Source of the DNA: Geothermobacter ehrlichii | GTDB taxonomy: Bacteria > Desulfobacterota > Desulfuromonadia > Desulfuromonadales > Geothermobacteraceae | Direction: 5' to 3' | Assembly: GCF_008124615.1 (NCBI RefSeq) | Contig: NZ_VNIB01000006.1 | Coordinates: forward strand, 1-64,000 | DNA length: 64,000 nucleotides | Part shown: in pieces, positions 1-8,982 of the stretch | Numbering within the stretch: position 1 is the stretch's first letter | Layout: each line of letters begins with the position of its first letter | Position numbers and translations under genes: made by a program | The notes under the pieces: model-generated | Database searches by the model: none | The model's input: only the letters and a program-made list of their open reading frames with translations | What the model was told of the DNA's origin: nothing

Positions 1-204
1 TGGGACAACGCCCCAATTGAAAGTTTCTTTGGCAGCCTGAAGCAGGAACTGGTATTTCACCAGAGATATCCGACCCGCTTCCACGCTCGCCAGAGTATTT
101 TTGAGTACATCGAGAGGTTCTATAACTGGCGCCGTCTACACTCAACGCTGGGCTACAAAAGCCCGGCTGAATACGAAGCGGCCTATTTTAAACTTGCAGC
201 CTAA
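1..204 (+). CDS. IS3-family transposase OrfB, C-terminal part (cut by window edge)
   Basis: The frame is open from base 1 to a TAA at 202-204. It encodes the end of an rve/DDE integrase domain: [17 protein letters not shown] carries the last catalytic Glu of the DDE triad, followed by the usual [15 protein letters not shown] signature that closes IS3 OrfB proteins. The 5' part lies outside the window, so integrity of the whole element cannot be judged. The right terminal repeat follows six bases after the stop. This would catalyse cut-and-copy transposition together with an upstream OrfA. Confidence 0.9.
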   Translation, partial: WDNAPIESFFGSLKQELVFHQRYPTRFHARQSIFEYIERFYNWRRLHSTLGYKSPAEYEAAYFKLAA

Positions 205-209
205 TCCGG

Positions 210-234
210 TGTCCACTAAACCGGGGGAAGGTCA
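210..234 (+). repeat. right terminal inverted repeat of the IS3 element
   Basis: The 25 bases beginning TGTCCACTAAACC and ending in TCA just after the transposase stop have the form of IS3-family ends. The partner repeat is outside the window, so this rests on position and on the TGTCCAC...TCA pattern. Confidence 0.65.
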
Positions 235-318
235 GACGCGGGTTAACCTGTTTAGGGTCATCGTGAATTGGAGAACCCCGCCGTTTGAGTTAGACTGCGA
301 GAACGGAGAAATTCACCA

Positions 319-870
319 TGCGAAAAAGCGGCGAACTATACGGCTCGGGAGAAGGTTGCCCTTCTCAAGCGCCATCTGATTGACAGGATTCCGATCTCTG
401 AGGTGAAACGTGTTTCCGAAGATTATCAGCTCCGTGGCGCTCGCTTTGAGGCGGCCCCTACGGCAATGACCTCAGTTGCCGGCCTGCGACAGCTCATGGA
501 GGTGGCCGACCAGACCAAGCTGCGCTCGGTCATCCGTCAGCATATCAAGGTCAAAAAGATCTAGAGCGGCTTTTCCGAAGACCAGTTCCTGCTCCCTTTG
601 GTCTGCAACCTCGCTTTAGGACGGGCCGACCAGAACGACGTTGAGGATTTGCGGGCGGACCGGAAGTTGGTCAAGCACATTTTCGATCATGCCAAACTGC
701 CTTCGGAGCGGCGGCTTCCTGGGCATCTGGCATCGTACAAAGATTCGGATCTTGCCGGCTTGAAACAGGCCAGCGCATCGCTTCGTTTGAATCTGATGTT
801 ACTGACCGATACGCCGCTGGGGAAGATCCCTCTCGATATCGACTCCCGCTGTTTTTCAAAGATCGTCTGA
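319..870 (+). pseudogene. chimera of two transposase remnants (HTH transposase fragment joined to IS1380-like fragment)
   Basis: From about 322 the frame reads YTAREKVALLKRHLIDRIPI, a typical helix-turn-helix start of an IS transposase. At about 440 it passes into an unrelated stretch (SVAGLRQLMEVADQTKLRS) ending at a TAG at 562-564. After that stop the same kind of protein continues to 870 (GFSEDQFLLPLVCNLALG ... VEDLRADRKL), which resembles the N-terminal part of IS1380-family transposases. No DDE core is present. I infer two decayed elements recombined together; the family assignments are from memory of the pattern and are moderate. Confidence 0.5.
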
Positions 871-919
871 AACTCTAAACTTCAGATCTACAATCTACCG
901 ATGGCAAACAAAATATTCC

Positions 920-1531
920 TCAAAAGCCTTCCCAGCGGATGACACCCTCTTTCCGGGGTGGAGCCGGGGGCGTCTGGTCAGGGTAGCCAATGGGGATGAT
1001 GGATACCAACTCCTTATCCGTCATCCCGAAGAGGTCGTTGATCTTCTCCTCAACGTACTTGGGACCAACCATCCAACAAGTTCCCAACCCATGAGCGTGG
1101 GCGGTGAGAAGCAGGTTCTGGATAAGTGCTGCGGCCGAGAGGAGACGATCAAAGTGCTGGACATCTGGGCGAAACCGCCCACGCTTATCTTGGGCCGTTT
1201 CACACTGAGACTCCTTGCACGGAATGTAAACAAGCAGGACCGCTGGGGCACCACCGAGATCTTTAAAAAACTGCATGGAGAGTTGAATGATTTTCTCTGG
1301 GAAAAGCTTTTCTAGGTTAGGTTGGATATGGTGTTTAGCTCCTTCCACGATAGCCACGAGCTGATCCCGCTTTTCACCCCTAACCGCAATCACTTCCCAG
1401 TCCTGCCGATTGCTACCTGATGGTGCCCACAGAGCAGTTGCAAGGATGTCCTCCAGTATCTGCCGGGAGACTTCCTGCGGTTGGTATTTGCGGATGCTTC
1501 GGCGGCCTTTGACGATGGCATCGATATCCAT
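920..1531 (-). CDS. nitroreductase-family FMN oxidoreductase
   Basis: This 203-residue protein is of normal length for the family. It starts with MDIDAIVKGRRSIRKYQ, the RRSxRxY FMN-phosphate-binding start, followed by WAPSGSNRQDWEV and, near residue 150, the GLGTCWMVGP flavin-binding segment typical of dimeric nitroreductases. Such enzymes use NAD(P)H to reduce nitro, quinone, enone or other acceptors; the substrate cannot be told here. The ATG at 1531 has a strong AAAGGAGG site. It lies just downstream of an acyl-CoA dehydrogenase on the same strand (70 bp gap), so the two may be cotranscribed. A BluB role is unlikely because the cobamide operon is far away and anaerobic. Confidence 0.85.
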   Translation of the reverse strand: MDIDAIVKGRRSIRKYQPQEVSRQILEDILATALWAPSGSNRQDWEVIAVRGEKRDQLVAIVEGAKHHIQPNLEKLFPEKIIQLSMQFFKDLGGAPAVLLVYIPCKESQCETAQDKRGRFRPDVQHFDRLLSAAALIQNLLLTAHAHGLGTCWMVGPKYVEEKINDLFGMTDKELVSIIPIGYPDQTPPAPPRKEGVIRWEGF

Positions 1532-1601
1532 GTGGCCTCCTTTAATTTAATTTGGTTAAAAGCACGCGACTAATTTAGTAAAGGATTGTTTCTCTGTATC
1601 C

Positions 1602-2747
1602 TCACAATTCCTTGAGCATGTTACGGGCAATAATCAGTTGCTGGATCTGACTGGTCCCTTCAAAAACCCTGAACAGACGCATATCACGATAAAACCGCTC
1701 CACAGCATATTCGTGGGTATATCCGTACCCGCCATGTATCTGAACACCCCGGTCTGCAACCCTACAAACCATTTCAGAAGCGAAAAGCTTGCAACAGGAA
1801 GATTCCGTGGTAATTTTCTTCCCCTCATCGTACTTTCTTGCCGCATCCAGAACCATGCAACGGGCCGCATATGCCTCGGCCTTGCTATCCGCAAGCATGG
1901 CCTGTATCAGCTGGAATTCACCAATTACTTTTCCAAACTGCTTTCGCTCTGCCGCATAACGCACCGATTCTTCAATAATCCGCTCCGCAGCACCAACGCA
2001 GACCGAAGCAATATGCGTCCTAGATTTGTCAAGTATCTTCATAGCGGTCTTGAAACCCGTTCCTTCTTTTCCGAGCAAGCAGGAAGCCGGTACTCGACAA
2101 TCGTCAAAAATCACATCACAGACATGCCCACCCTGCTGGCCCATTTTCTTTTCATTTTTGCCAAGGGAGACCCCCGGTGTATCTCTTTCCACTAAAAGGG
2201 CACTAACACCGCGCGCTCCTTTCTCTTCTGCGTTAGTCCTGGCAAATACGGTAAATAGTCCAGCCTCGGGAGCGTTTGTAATGAACCTCTTGACCCCATT
2301 GATAACGTAACTGTTGCCATCACGACGTGCGGTCGTTCGGAGTGAGGCGGCATCCGAGCCGGCGTCCGGCTCGGTCAGGGCAAACGATGCTATAATCTCC
2401 CCACTTGCCAGCTTTGGCAGATATTTCTGCTTTTGCTCTTCTGTTCCTGCAATGACTATCCCTAAGGAGCCAATCCCGACATTGGTTCCGATCATGGATC
2501 GAAATACTGGAGAGGCATGGCACAGCTCAAAAATCACGTTCACCTCTTCCTCAAGGGTCAGCCCCAGCCCCCCATAATCTTCGGGAATTGAAAGCCCAAA
2601 TAGCCCTAGCTCACGCATTTGATCAACAATTTCATCAGGAATCGCGTCAGTTCTAGAAACATCCTCTTCAATAGGAATCAACTGTTCTTTAACAAATCGC
2701 GATACTGTTTCGAGCATTACGTTCAAGGTTTCTTCATCTCTGACCAT
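1602..2747 (-). CDS. acyl-CoA dehydrogenase (short/medium-chain type)
   Basis: At 381 residues it has the full three-domain acyl-CoA dehydrogenase fold. An N-terminal helical domain (to about 120) is followed by the FALTEPDAGSDAAS FAD/substrate segment, the beta domain with KRFITNAPEAG, and a C-terminal helical domain ending RVFEGTSQIQQL. The Glu of FEGTS (about residue 363) sits where medium-chain and butyryl-CoA dehydrogenases keep their catalytic base, so it should oxidise an acyl-CoA to the 2-enoyl-CoA and pass electrons to ETF. The start has an AAGGATAA site. It precedes the nitroreductase gene. An IS5 remnant lies immediately upstream, so its original operon may have been cut. Chain length and branching of the substrate are unknown. 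Confidence 0.93.
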   Translation of the reverse strand: MVRDEETLNVMLETVSRFVKEQLIPIEEDVSRTDAIPDEIVDQMRELGLFGLSIPEDYGGLGLTLEEEVNVIFELCHASPVFRSMIGTNVGIGSLGIVIAGTEEQKQKYLPKLASGEIIASFALTEPDAGSDAASLRTTARRDGNSYVINGVKRFITNAPEAGLFTVFARTNAEEKGARGVSALLVERDTPGVSLGKNEKKMGQQGGHVCDVIFDDCRVPASCLLGKEGTGFKTAMKILDKSRTHIASVCVGAAERIIEESVRYAAERKQFGKVIGEFQLIQAMLADSKAEAYAARCMVLDAARKYDEGKKITTESSCCKLFASEMVCRVADRGVQIHGGYGYTHEYAVERFYRDMRLFRVFEGTSQIQQLIIARNMLKEL

Positions 2748-2796
2748 TGTGTTTATCCTTTTCCGTGGTGACCGGATCAGATTTTTTCGACGGGCA

Positions 2797-3676
2797 TCAA
2801 AATAGTCGTCCCTGAAAAATTCGATTTTTGGCCTCAGGATTTTTAAAATCTACCACCCAGGCCAACTGTCGGCTCATCAAATTGTTGCCACACAGGGGCC
2901 ATGGTGTCCAATCTGGCCGGCAACTCAGATAATCTGAGCCAACATAGCTCTTTAAAAAGAAGCCAAAAGAATACCCGCAGGAGCTTTCGCAGGTTAAGCC
3001 GCACCCGGCCAGGATGGCGTTCATTTTGTCGCCATCGATCCCTTTGAGGTAATTGCGACCCATGCGCTTGTCCTGTTTTATGTGGCCGATGACTGGCTCA
3101 ATGGCGCTTCGCCGTTTGAACCAGCACCATTCACTCCGCGTCATACTGCTCTTGCGCCGGTTGGCCAAGTGAACGGCTGTCTCACTCAGATGCTTCGGGT
3201 TGCCCTTGTCGCCTCGGCCACAATAGGCGTTCTTCGGGATCCAGCCGACCAGACGCGCTGCCTGCTGCAGAGCCCCCTTGAGGGTATGGCCATCAAAAGG
3301 GCTGTTGTGCAGGGCTTCGACTCCGACAATCCAGTTATCTTTGCATGTCGTTACCACCGAGACCTTGCAACCAAACTCATATTTCTTGTGCGCCTTGCCC
3401 TTGGCGATGCATTCGACTGCAGGGGTCTGCATGCTGTACAGCTTGTTTTTATCGCGCGCTGTTGGGTCAGAATCCGCTCGCCGCGGCGCAGCAGCTCTGC
3501 CAGTTGTTCATCGGGTTGCGGACAACGCCGGCGAATATCACGATACACCCGACCCAGGTAGTTCCGCAGTTTCTTCTGTTCGCGTTTGGCCCACCTCATC
3601 TGGCGAGCATGACTGTAGCGGCCGTTCATGATCATGGTCTTTTTGCCCAGGCGCACATAGCTCCATAGCGGAAAAG
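2797..3676 (-). pseudogene. IS5-family transposase, frameshifted and 5'-truncated
   Basis: Two overlapping frames together make an IS5-type transposase. The upstream one (to about 3676) carries LRNYLGRVYRDIRRR...ERILTQQR. The downstream one (from 3432) carries KAHKKYEFGCKVSV, then SPFDGHTL, and the C-terminal RRSAIEPVIGHIKQDKRMGR motif with the catalytic Glu. The reading shifts between them around 3445-3455, where one frame stops matching after LTQQR and the other starts matching at DKNKLYS. The N-terminal third of a normal IS5 transposase is missing. It sits between the acyl-CoA dehydrogenase and ribBA and is surely inactive. Confidence 0.85.
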
Positions 3677-3811
3677 GGGCAATATCGACCTTGTTGGTGC
3701 AATAATGCGGTTCTGAAACGGGTTTAAATCACCCGGAACCAACGAAACACAGATTGGCAAAGATCAAAAAAATGTCTCTCGGGAGAAAAAGGTCGACTCC
3801 CGATTAGTTTT

Positions 3812-5020
3812 TCAACGGCCTGCTAGCATCAGCATGTGCCCCAGTTTGTCCCGCTTTGTACGCAGATATCGAATATTTTGTTCTAAAGACCTCACTTCGA
3901 TAGGGACACGATCAACAACGTCGATGCCATACCCCTGAAGCCCGATCAATTTTTTGGGGTTATTCGTCAAAAGTTTTATTTTCTTCACACCGAGATCGGC
4001 CAGTATCTGCGCACCAATTCCGTAATCACGCATATCGGCCTGGAAGCCAAGTGCAAGGTTCGCCTCAACAGTGTCCTTCCCCTGATCCTGCAGTGAGTAC
4101 GCCTTCAGCTTATTTATCAGACCAATGCCACGTCCCTCCTGACGCATGTAGAGGACGACCCCCCTACCCTCGGCGGAGATCATCTCCATTGCAGAGATTA
4201 GCTGCACTCCGCAATCGCAGCGGCAGCTGCCGAACACGTCGCCGGTAAGACACTCGGAATGGACTCTTACGAGTACCGGCTCTTCTCCAGAAATCTCTCC
4301 CTTGATAAGGGCCATATGATCCTTCCCATCGACATCGTTTTCAAAAGCGATGGCGCGGAAATCACCGTATCTAGTAGGCAGAGATACATCAGCAGCCCTG
4401 CGGACCAGGGATTCGTGTTTTAGGCGGTAAGCAACAAGATCGGCAATCGTACATATTTTCAGGCCATGCTCGATAGCAAACTTCTCCAACTGCGGCCTGC
4501 GAGACATCGTGCCGTCATCATTCATGATCTCACAGATAACTCCAGCTGGCTTCAGCCCGGCCAGCCGGGCCAGATCCACGGAACCTTCCGTCTGACCGGT
4601 GCGAACGAGGACCCCGCCCTCACGAGCCCGCAGAGGAAACACGTGGCCGGGTCTGGAGATGTCATAAGGGCCGCTCTCTTCAGCAATGGCAGTTAGTATG
4701 GTGTGAGCGCGGTCAGCAGCCGATATGCCCGTGGTGACTCCTGTACGTGCTTCAATGGATACGGTGAACGCAGTACCGAAAACCGAGGTGTTGTCATTGA
4801 CCATTAGAGGGAGCTGAAGGTGGTCGCACTGTTCTGCCGTCAGCGTCAGGCAAATCAGTCCACGTCCAAATTTTGCCATAAAATTAACCGCCTCCGGCGT
4901 TACCATTTCCGCAGCCATACATAGGTCGCCTTCATTTTCCCTGTCTTCGTCATCGACAAGAATCACCATCTTTCCTCGGCGCACATCCTCAATTACGTCT
5001 TCTACCTTTGCACGGAACAT
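3812..5020 (-). CDS. ribBA: bifunctional 3,4-dihydroxy-2-butanone-4-phosphate synthase / GTP cyclohydrolase II
   Basis: The first about 200 residues are the RibB domain ([11 protein letters not shown] acidic loop; [19 protein letters not shown]). The rest is the RibA domain, with the zinc-binding [15 protein letters not shown] segment and the [12 protein letters not shown]-binding loop, ending [13 protein letters not shown]. It supplies both early riboflavin precursors from ribulose 5-phosphate and GTP. I place the start at the ATG at 5020, which follows a GAAGGAGAAG site; an in-frame start 16 codons further up adds a basic, non-conserved tail. It stands alone between an IS5 remnant and an IS3 element, with no other rib gene and no FMN riboswitch visible. 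In a region rich in flavoproteins it may boost flavin supply; that role is inference. Confidence 0.95.
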   Translation of the reverse strand: MFRAKVEDVIEDVRRGKMVILVDDEDRENEGDLCMAAEMVTPEAVNFMAKFGRGLICLTLTAEQCDHLQLPLMVNDNTSVFGTAFTVSIEARTGVTTGISAADRAHTILTAIAEESGPYDISRPGHVFPLRAREGGVLVRTGQTEGSVDLARLAGLKPAGVICEIMNDDGTMSRRPQLEKFAIEHGLKICTIADLVAYRLKHESLVRRAADVSLPTRYGDFRAIAFENDVDGKDHMALIKGEISGEEPVLVRVHSECLTGDVFGSCRCDCGVQLISAMEMISAEGRGVVLYMRQEGRGIGLINKLKAYSLQDQGKDTVEANLALGFQADMRDYGIGAQILADLGVKKIKLLTNNPKKLIGLQGYGIDVVDRVPIEVRSLEQNIRYLRTKRDKLGHMLMLAGR

Positions 5021-5122
5021 GTATCTTCTCCTTCTTCGAATTGTAATTTTTTTAGTCAACCGTTCCAAAGCCAGTATTCAGGCCTTAACTACTAAGGTTA
5101 TGAACCCAGATGGAGGTGCACC

Positions 5123-5437
5123 GTGACGACGAAAACGAAAAGCCGATACACGAAAGAGTTTTGTCAGAAAGCCGTCAAATTGGTTGTTGAGGGCGGCCTG
5201 TCCGCCTACGAGGCTTCCCGGCAGCTTTGTTTGCCAAAATCCACCTTGGAAAACTGGGTGAGAGCCTTCAAGGCTGGAAAGCTTGGCAATATTGGAGGCC
5301 AACAGCCCCCTTTGACCGAAGTCGAGCAGGAACTCGCCCGGGTCAAGCGTGAACTTGCCCAAGTCAAGCAGGAGCGCGACATCTTAAAAAAAGCCGCCGC
5401 GTACTTTGCCAAGGAGTCGCTGCCAAGTACGCGATGA
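5123..5437 (+). CDS. IS3-family transposase OrfA
   Basis: This 104-residue protein is the DNA-binding half of an IS3 transposase: an HTH_Tnp_1 domain (SRYTKEFCQKAVKLV ... STLENWVRAFKAG) followed by a leucine-zipper-like coiled coil rich in E, L and K (VEQELARVKRELAQVKQE). It starts at a GTG preceded by GGAGG. A run of seven A's followed by G at 5386-5393 lies in the right place for a -1 ribosomal shift that would fuse OrfA to OrfB; the two genes also overlap as ATGA. Confidence 0.92.
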   Translation: MTTKTKSRYTKEFCQKAVKLVVEGGLSAYEASRQLCLPKSTLENWVRAFKAGKLGNIGGQQPPLTEVEQELARVKRELAQVKQERDILKKAAAYFAKESLPSTR

Positions 5438-6351
5438 TCACAAAACTTCGATCCGAGTACGGTGTCCCACAACTCTGCCGTGTTCTGGACGTTTCGCCAA
5501 GTGGTTACTACTCCTGGCTGAAGCGTCCGGACTCACCCCGCCAGAAGGAGGAACTCCGACTTGTGATCGAAATCAAAGCGGCTCATGAAAGAACCCGTGG
5601 TACCTACGGTCCAGAGCGCCTGCAAAGAGATCTTGCCGAGCACGGCATCCAGATCGGAGTGCATCGAATTAAACGTATCCGCAGGGAACATGGCATCCGG
5701 TGTAAACAGGTGAAGAGGTTCAAAACGACAACGAACTCCAACCACAATCTGCCGGTTGCCGCCAACCTGCTGAAGCAGGATTTTGCAGCCGAAGCCCCGA
5801 ATCAGGTCTGGGTAACAGACATCACATACATTCCCACCGCCGAGGGCTGGCTTTATCTTGCCGGCCATAAAGATCTCTACACTGGAGAGATCGTAGGCTA
5901 CGCGATGGGCAAGAGAATGACGAAAAACCTGGTTACCCAGTCTCTTTTCCGAGCTGTTTCGGCTAAACGCCCGACAGCCGGGCTGATCCATCATTCGGAT
6001 CGTGGGAGCCAGTATTGTTCTCGTGAATACCGGGATTTGCTGGAACAATCCGGCATGCGGGCTTCAATGAGCCGCAGAGGAAACTGTTACGACAACGCTC
6101 CCATTGAAAGTTTCTGGGGGGTGTTGAAAAACGAGTTGATACACCATCGCCGCTACGTCACCCGCAAGGAGGCTGTACAGGAGATTGCAGAGTACATCGA
6201 ACTCTTCTACAACCGGCAGCGGCGCCAGAAGCGACTGGGGTATTTCTCACCGGCAGAATGCGAGCAGAAATATTTCAAAGAGCAAAAACTGCGTGAAGGT
6301 TTGGTGTCCGCTATTGACGACCGACCTCAGTCTTTGATCCCGGCCAGATAA
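5434..6351 (+). CDS. IS3-family transposase OrfB (integrase domain)
   Basis: At 305 residues this is a complete OrfB: an HTH_21 region (RGTYGPERLQRDLAEHGI), then the rve integrase core with NQVWVTDITYIPT (first Asp), LIHHSDRGSQY (second Asp) and [13 protein letters not shown] (Glu), and a normal YNRQRRQKRLGYFSP end. It is in the -1 frame relative to OrfA. Its last 20 or so codons run through what looks like the right end of the element (TGTCCGCTATTGACGACCGA at about 6305) into a neighbouring IS3 copy lying tail to tail. All catalytic residues are present, so this is the one insertion sequence in the window that may still be active. Confidence 0.92.
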   Translation: MITKLRSEYGVPQLCRVLDVSPSGYYSWLKRPDSPRQKEELRLVIEIKAAHERTRGTYGPERLQRDLAEHGIQIGVHRIKRIRREHGIRCKQVKRFKTTTNSNHNLPVAANLLKQDFAAEAPNQVWVTDITYIPTAEGWLYLAGHKDLYTGEIVGYAMGKRMTKNLVTQSLFRAVSAKRPTAGLIHHSDRGSQYCSREYRDLLEQSGMRASMSRRGNCYDNAPIESFWGVLKNELIHHRRYVTRKEAVQEIAEYIELFYNRQRRQKRLGYFSPAECEQKYFKEQKLREGLVSAIDDRPQSLIPAR

Positions 6352-6779
6352 AGCCAGCCTTCGTCTGTCGGAATGTAGGTGATGTCAGCCACCCATGCCT
6401 TGTTCGGCCCTGAAACATCAAACTCCTGATTCAGTAGATTCGGGGCCACGGGCAGCGTGTGGTTCGAGTCGGTCGTTACCTTGTATTTCTTCACCTGCTT
6501 GCAGCGAATGTTCATCTGGCGGCGCAGGCGTTTGATCCGGCTCAGACCGACCTCCATCTGTTCGACTTCGCGCAGTTCTTCCCGGATCTTTTCCGGACCG
6601 TAAGTGCCGCGCCCGCGATCATGGGCCGCCTTGATGGCAACCTTGATCCGCTCCTCCTCCAGCTTGCGAGCCGAGGGCTTGCGATTCTTCCAGGCGTAGT
6701 AGCCGCTTTTCGATACCTCCAGGACGCGACACATAAGGGGAACTGAAAACCCTTGGTCGCGCCGTAGCGCATCGATCAT
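6327..6779 (-). pseudogene. IS3-family transposase OrfB, C-terminal half lost
   Basis: The frame starts like a normal OrfB (FSVPLMCRVLEVSKSGYYAW, then RGTYGPEKIREEL) and reaches the first catalytic segment NKAWVADITYIPTDEGW. It then ends abruptly after LAGIKD, exactly where the oppositely oriented IS3 element ends. The second Asp and the Glu of the DDE triad are missing. The simplest reading is that the plus-strand IS3 inserted into, and deleted part of, this one. Confidence 0.9.
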
Positions 6780-7081
6780 CGCGTACCTCCCCGCGGCGCC
6801 TTTGCAAGGTACGCCATAGCCTTTTTTAGGATTTCCTTCTCAAGCCGAGCCTCGGCCAGTTCTTTGCGCAGCCGCGAAACCTCGGCCTCCAGTTCGGTCA
6901 CAGGTCGGCCGGAAGATACCTGTCCTTCCTGGCGATATTTCTTGATCCAGTTGCGAAGCGTCTGTTGCGACACGCTCAGCCGCCGACTGACCTCAGCCAC
7001 AGTCAGCCCACCATTCTCTACCAGGCTGACGGCCTCCTCCTTGAATTCTTGTGTGTAAAACTGCCTCGGGATTCGTTCCAC
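6776..7081 (-). CDS. IS3-family transposase OrfA (partner of the truncated OrfB)
   Basis: A 101-residue OrfA with the HTH segment RQFYTQEFKEEAVSLVENGG and the coiled coil VTELEAEVSRLRKELAEARL. It overlaps the truncated OrfB by ATGA, as in the neighbouring element. The left terminal repeat of the element, GGTTGGTGTCCACTTTTTCC on the plus strand, ends about 20 bp beyond the etfA stop, so the insertion landed directly downstream of etfA without damaging it. The gene is intact but useless without its OrfB. Confidence 0.88.
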   Translation of the reverse strand: MERIPRQFYTQEFKEEAVSLVENGGLTVAEVSRRLSVSQQTLRNWIKKYRQEGQVSSGRPVTELEAEVSRLRKELAEARLEKEILKKAMAYLAKAPRGGTR

Positions 7082-7158
7082 TGGACACCTCCTTGAGCCT
7101 CAAAGGCTATCAGGTTGGTGTCCACTTTTTCCAGCCTACCTCACAGTAGTGGGTTATC

Positions 7159-8079
7159 TTATGAAATGTTTACAAGCTTCTCAGTCAGAACAGGAACAAA
7201 CTGCTTGAGGTCAGCTATCACAAATACATCGGCTATTTCACCGATCGGCGCATCCTTGTCGGTATTAATGGCAACTACAAATTCCGACTTTTTCATGCCG
7301 GCCAGATGCTGGATGGCACCGGAGATGCCGCAGGCCACATACAGCTTCGGCGACACGGTCTGCCCGGTAGTACCGACTTGGCGGTTGTGCTCCGCCCATT
7401 CGGCATCGACCACCGGGCGACTGGCCCCGAACTCCCCACCGAGAGCTTTGGCCAGTTGCGCAATCATCTCAATATTTTCAGGCTTGCCTATACCACGACC
7501 GGCACTGACGATCACCTCTGCCTTGGACAGATCGACACCACCGGTTTCGGCTTCCTCATAACCACAGAACACCAGCTGCACCGCAACCTCTGTGTCGATT
7601 GGCACAACGGTCGGGCTGCCGCTCGGTTCGACATCCAAACTGAAAACTCCACTTTGGAGAGTGACGACCATCTGAGTTGTTTTCACCTTGACTTCACGTC
7701 TCAACTTGCCATTGCAGACCGGGACCACCGGTACACCATTAATGATGTCGACCACTTCTGAAACATGGGCTGCATTCAGCGCCAGGGATATCCGCGGGGC
7801 CAGGTCCCAACCATACGAACTATGGGAAAACACCACCATGTCCGGCTGTTCCTTGGTGATGACATCGAGCAACATCTGCTTGTGCACCACCGGATTGAAT
7901 TCGCTGTACTTGCTGCTATCAGCCAAATACAGGGTTCCGTCGTATTGCGGCAGCATGTTCTCACTGCCGACCAGGAACATGACGGAGTCGGCGCCGAGCT
8001 GCTCGGCAAAAGCGACCAGTTCGTAAGTGGAATTTAAAAGTTTTCCATCTCTATATTCAGCAACCAGTAATGCTTTCAT
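7159..8079 (-). CDS. etfA: electron transfer flavoprotein alpha subunit
   Basis: 306 residues. The C-terminal FAD-binding domain is clear: SAGRGIGKPENIE, GASRPVVDAEW and SPKLYVACGISGAIQH, followed by NTDKDAPIGEIADVFVIADL. With EtfB it carries electrons from acyl-CoA dehydrogenases to a membrane ETF:quinone oxidoreductase. I choose the ATG at 8079 (MKALLVAEY), the family's usual start, over an in-frame start 13 codons upstream. It follows etfB after 10 bp and ends the racemase-gcdH-EMR-etfB-etfA block. An IS3 element sits 20 bp past its stop. Confidence 0.95.
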   Translation of the reverse strand: MKALLVAEYRDGKLLNSTYELVAFAEQLGADSVMFLVGSENMLPQYDGTLYLADSSKYSEFNPVVHKQMLLDVITKEQPDMVVFSHSSYGWDLAPRISLALNAAHVSEVVDIINGVPVVPVCNGKLRREVKVKTTQMVVTLQSGVFSLDVEPSGSPTVVPIDTEVAVQLVFCGYEEAETGGVDLSKAEVIVSAGRGIGKPENIEMIAQLAKALGGEFGASRPVVDAEWAEHNRQVGTTGQTVSPKLYVACGISGAIQHLAGMKKSEFVVAINTDKDAPIGEIADVFVIADLKQFVPVLTEKLVNIS

Positions 8080-8089
8080 CGTTCTCTCC

Positions 8090-8866
8090 TTATCGGGCCA
8101 ATACGCCGATTTTCTCATCGAGGATCTTGATCAGCTGATCAGCCAGGTCACCAACATCACCCTCAAGAACCAGTCCGCCACCCTTCTTCTCTGGGAAGTA
8201 CATCTTTGCAGTCTCCTGCTTGCCTTCTACCTTGAGCAATTCAGAAATCGAAATCGACAGCAGTTCCTTCCGCTTCGCTTTCATGATGTTCGGCAAGGTC
8301 GGATAGCGCGGTGTATTGAGCCCAAGTTGGCAGGTGACTAGCGCCGGGACTTTCGTTTTCACAATCGACTTGATGCCTCCTTCCAGTTCACGCTTGGCCA
8401 CAATTTGACCTTCGCTGAAAGAAAAATCAACAATCGTTGTAATGCTTGGAATGCTTAGCATTTCAGCAATCAACACTCCAACCTGACCCGAACCACGATC
8501 CTGTGACTGCATGCCGGTGAAGATCAGATCAAATTTTTTTTCTCTAGCAAAGGCGGCAATGACACTGGCAATCTGAAAGGGGTCCTTCTGGTAGGCGAAA
8601 TCGTCAATCAGTTGGACGGCCCGATCCGCACCCATGGCCAATGCCTTCTTGAGCGCTTCTTTGACCCGCTCAGGCCCGATGCTGAGAACCGTCACATCCG
8701 CAGCCCCAACTTGCTCCTTGAGTTGTACTGCCTGTTCAACGGCATACTCGTCATATTCGTTCATCCGCCAGGCCAGATCGGTCCCTTCGTACCAGGTGCC
8801 ATCGGCGTTTACCTTGAACTTCGATTCCATATCCGGAACCTGTTTGATACATACAAGAATCTGCAT
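8090..8866 (-). CDS. etfB: electron transfer flavoprotein beta subunit
   Basis: 258 residues, normal for EtfB. It begins MQILVCIKQVPDME and contains the nucleotide-binding segment VTVLSIGPERVKEALKKAL and the FTGMQSQDRGSGQVG loop. It has the ordered pair with etfA typical of acyl-CoA oxidation operons. The ATG at 8866 has a GGAGG site seven bases upstream, which decides it over a start 14 codons earlier. Between this gene and the upstream membrane oxidoreductase is a 65-bp inverted repeat. Confidence 0.95.
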   Translation of the reverse strand: MQILVCIKQVPDMESKFKVNADGTWYEGTDLAWRMNEYDEYAVEQAVQLKEQVGAADVTVLSIGPERVKEALKKALAMGADRAVQLIDDFAYQKDPFQIASVIAAFAREKKFDLIFTGMQSQDRGSGQVGVLIAEMLSIPSITTIVDFSFSEGQIVAKRELEGGIKSIVKTKVPALVTCQLGLNTPRYPTLPNIMKAKRKELLSISISELLKVEGKQETAKMYFPEKKGGGLVLEGDVGDLADQLIKILDEKIGVLAR

Positions 8867-8905
8867 CTTTAACCTCCGCATGTTTAGGAGTTGAGTTAAA
8901 AATTC

Positions 8906-8970
8906 CACAGAGGCGCTGAGGATTTGAGAGAGATTAAAGCGTTTTTATAGGAGAAACGCCTCCGTGGCAA
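8906..8970. repeat. inverted repeat between etfB and the EMR-like gene
   Basis: CCACAGAGGCGCT at the left and ACGCCTCCGTGG at the right are near-complementary and could form a long hairpin in RNA from either strand. The wording (CCTCTGTGG / GCGCCTC) resembles the intergenic repeats found later inside the cobamide operon. It could limit or tune expression between the two genes; no function is shown. Confidence 0.55.
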
Positions 8971-8982
8971 AAAAACTATTTT

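Noticed and set aside
920-1531. Nitroreductase as a BluB-type dimethylbenzimidazole synthase
   Set aside because: It is far from the cobamide operon, next to an acyl-CoA dehydrogenase, and BluB needs oxygen whereas the operon is the anaerobic type with a BzaF candidate.
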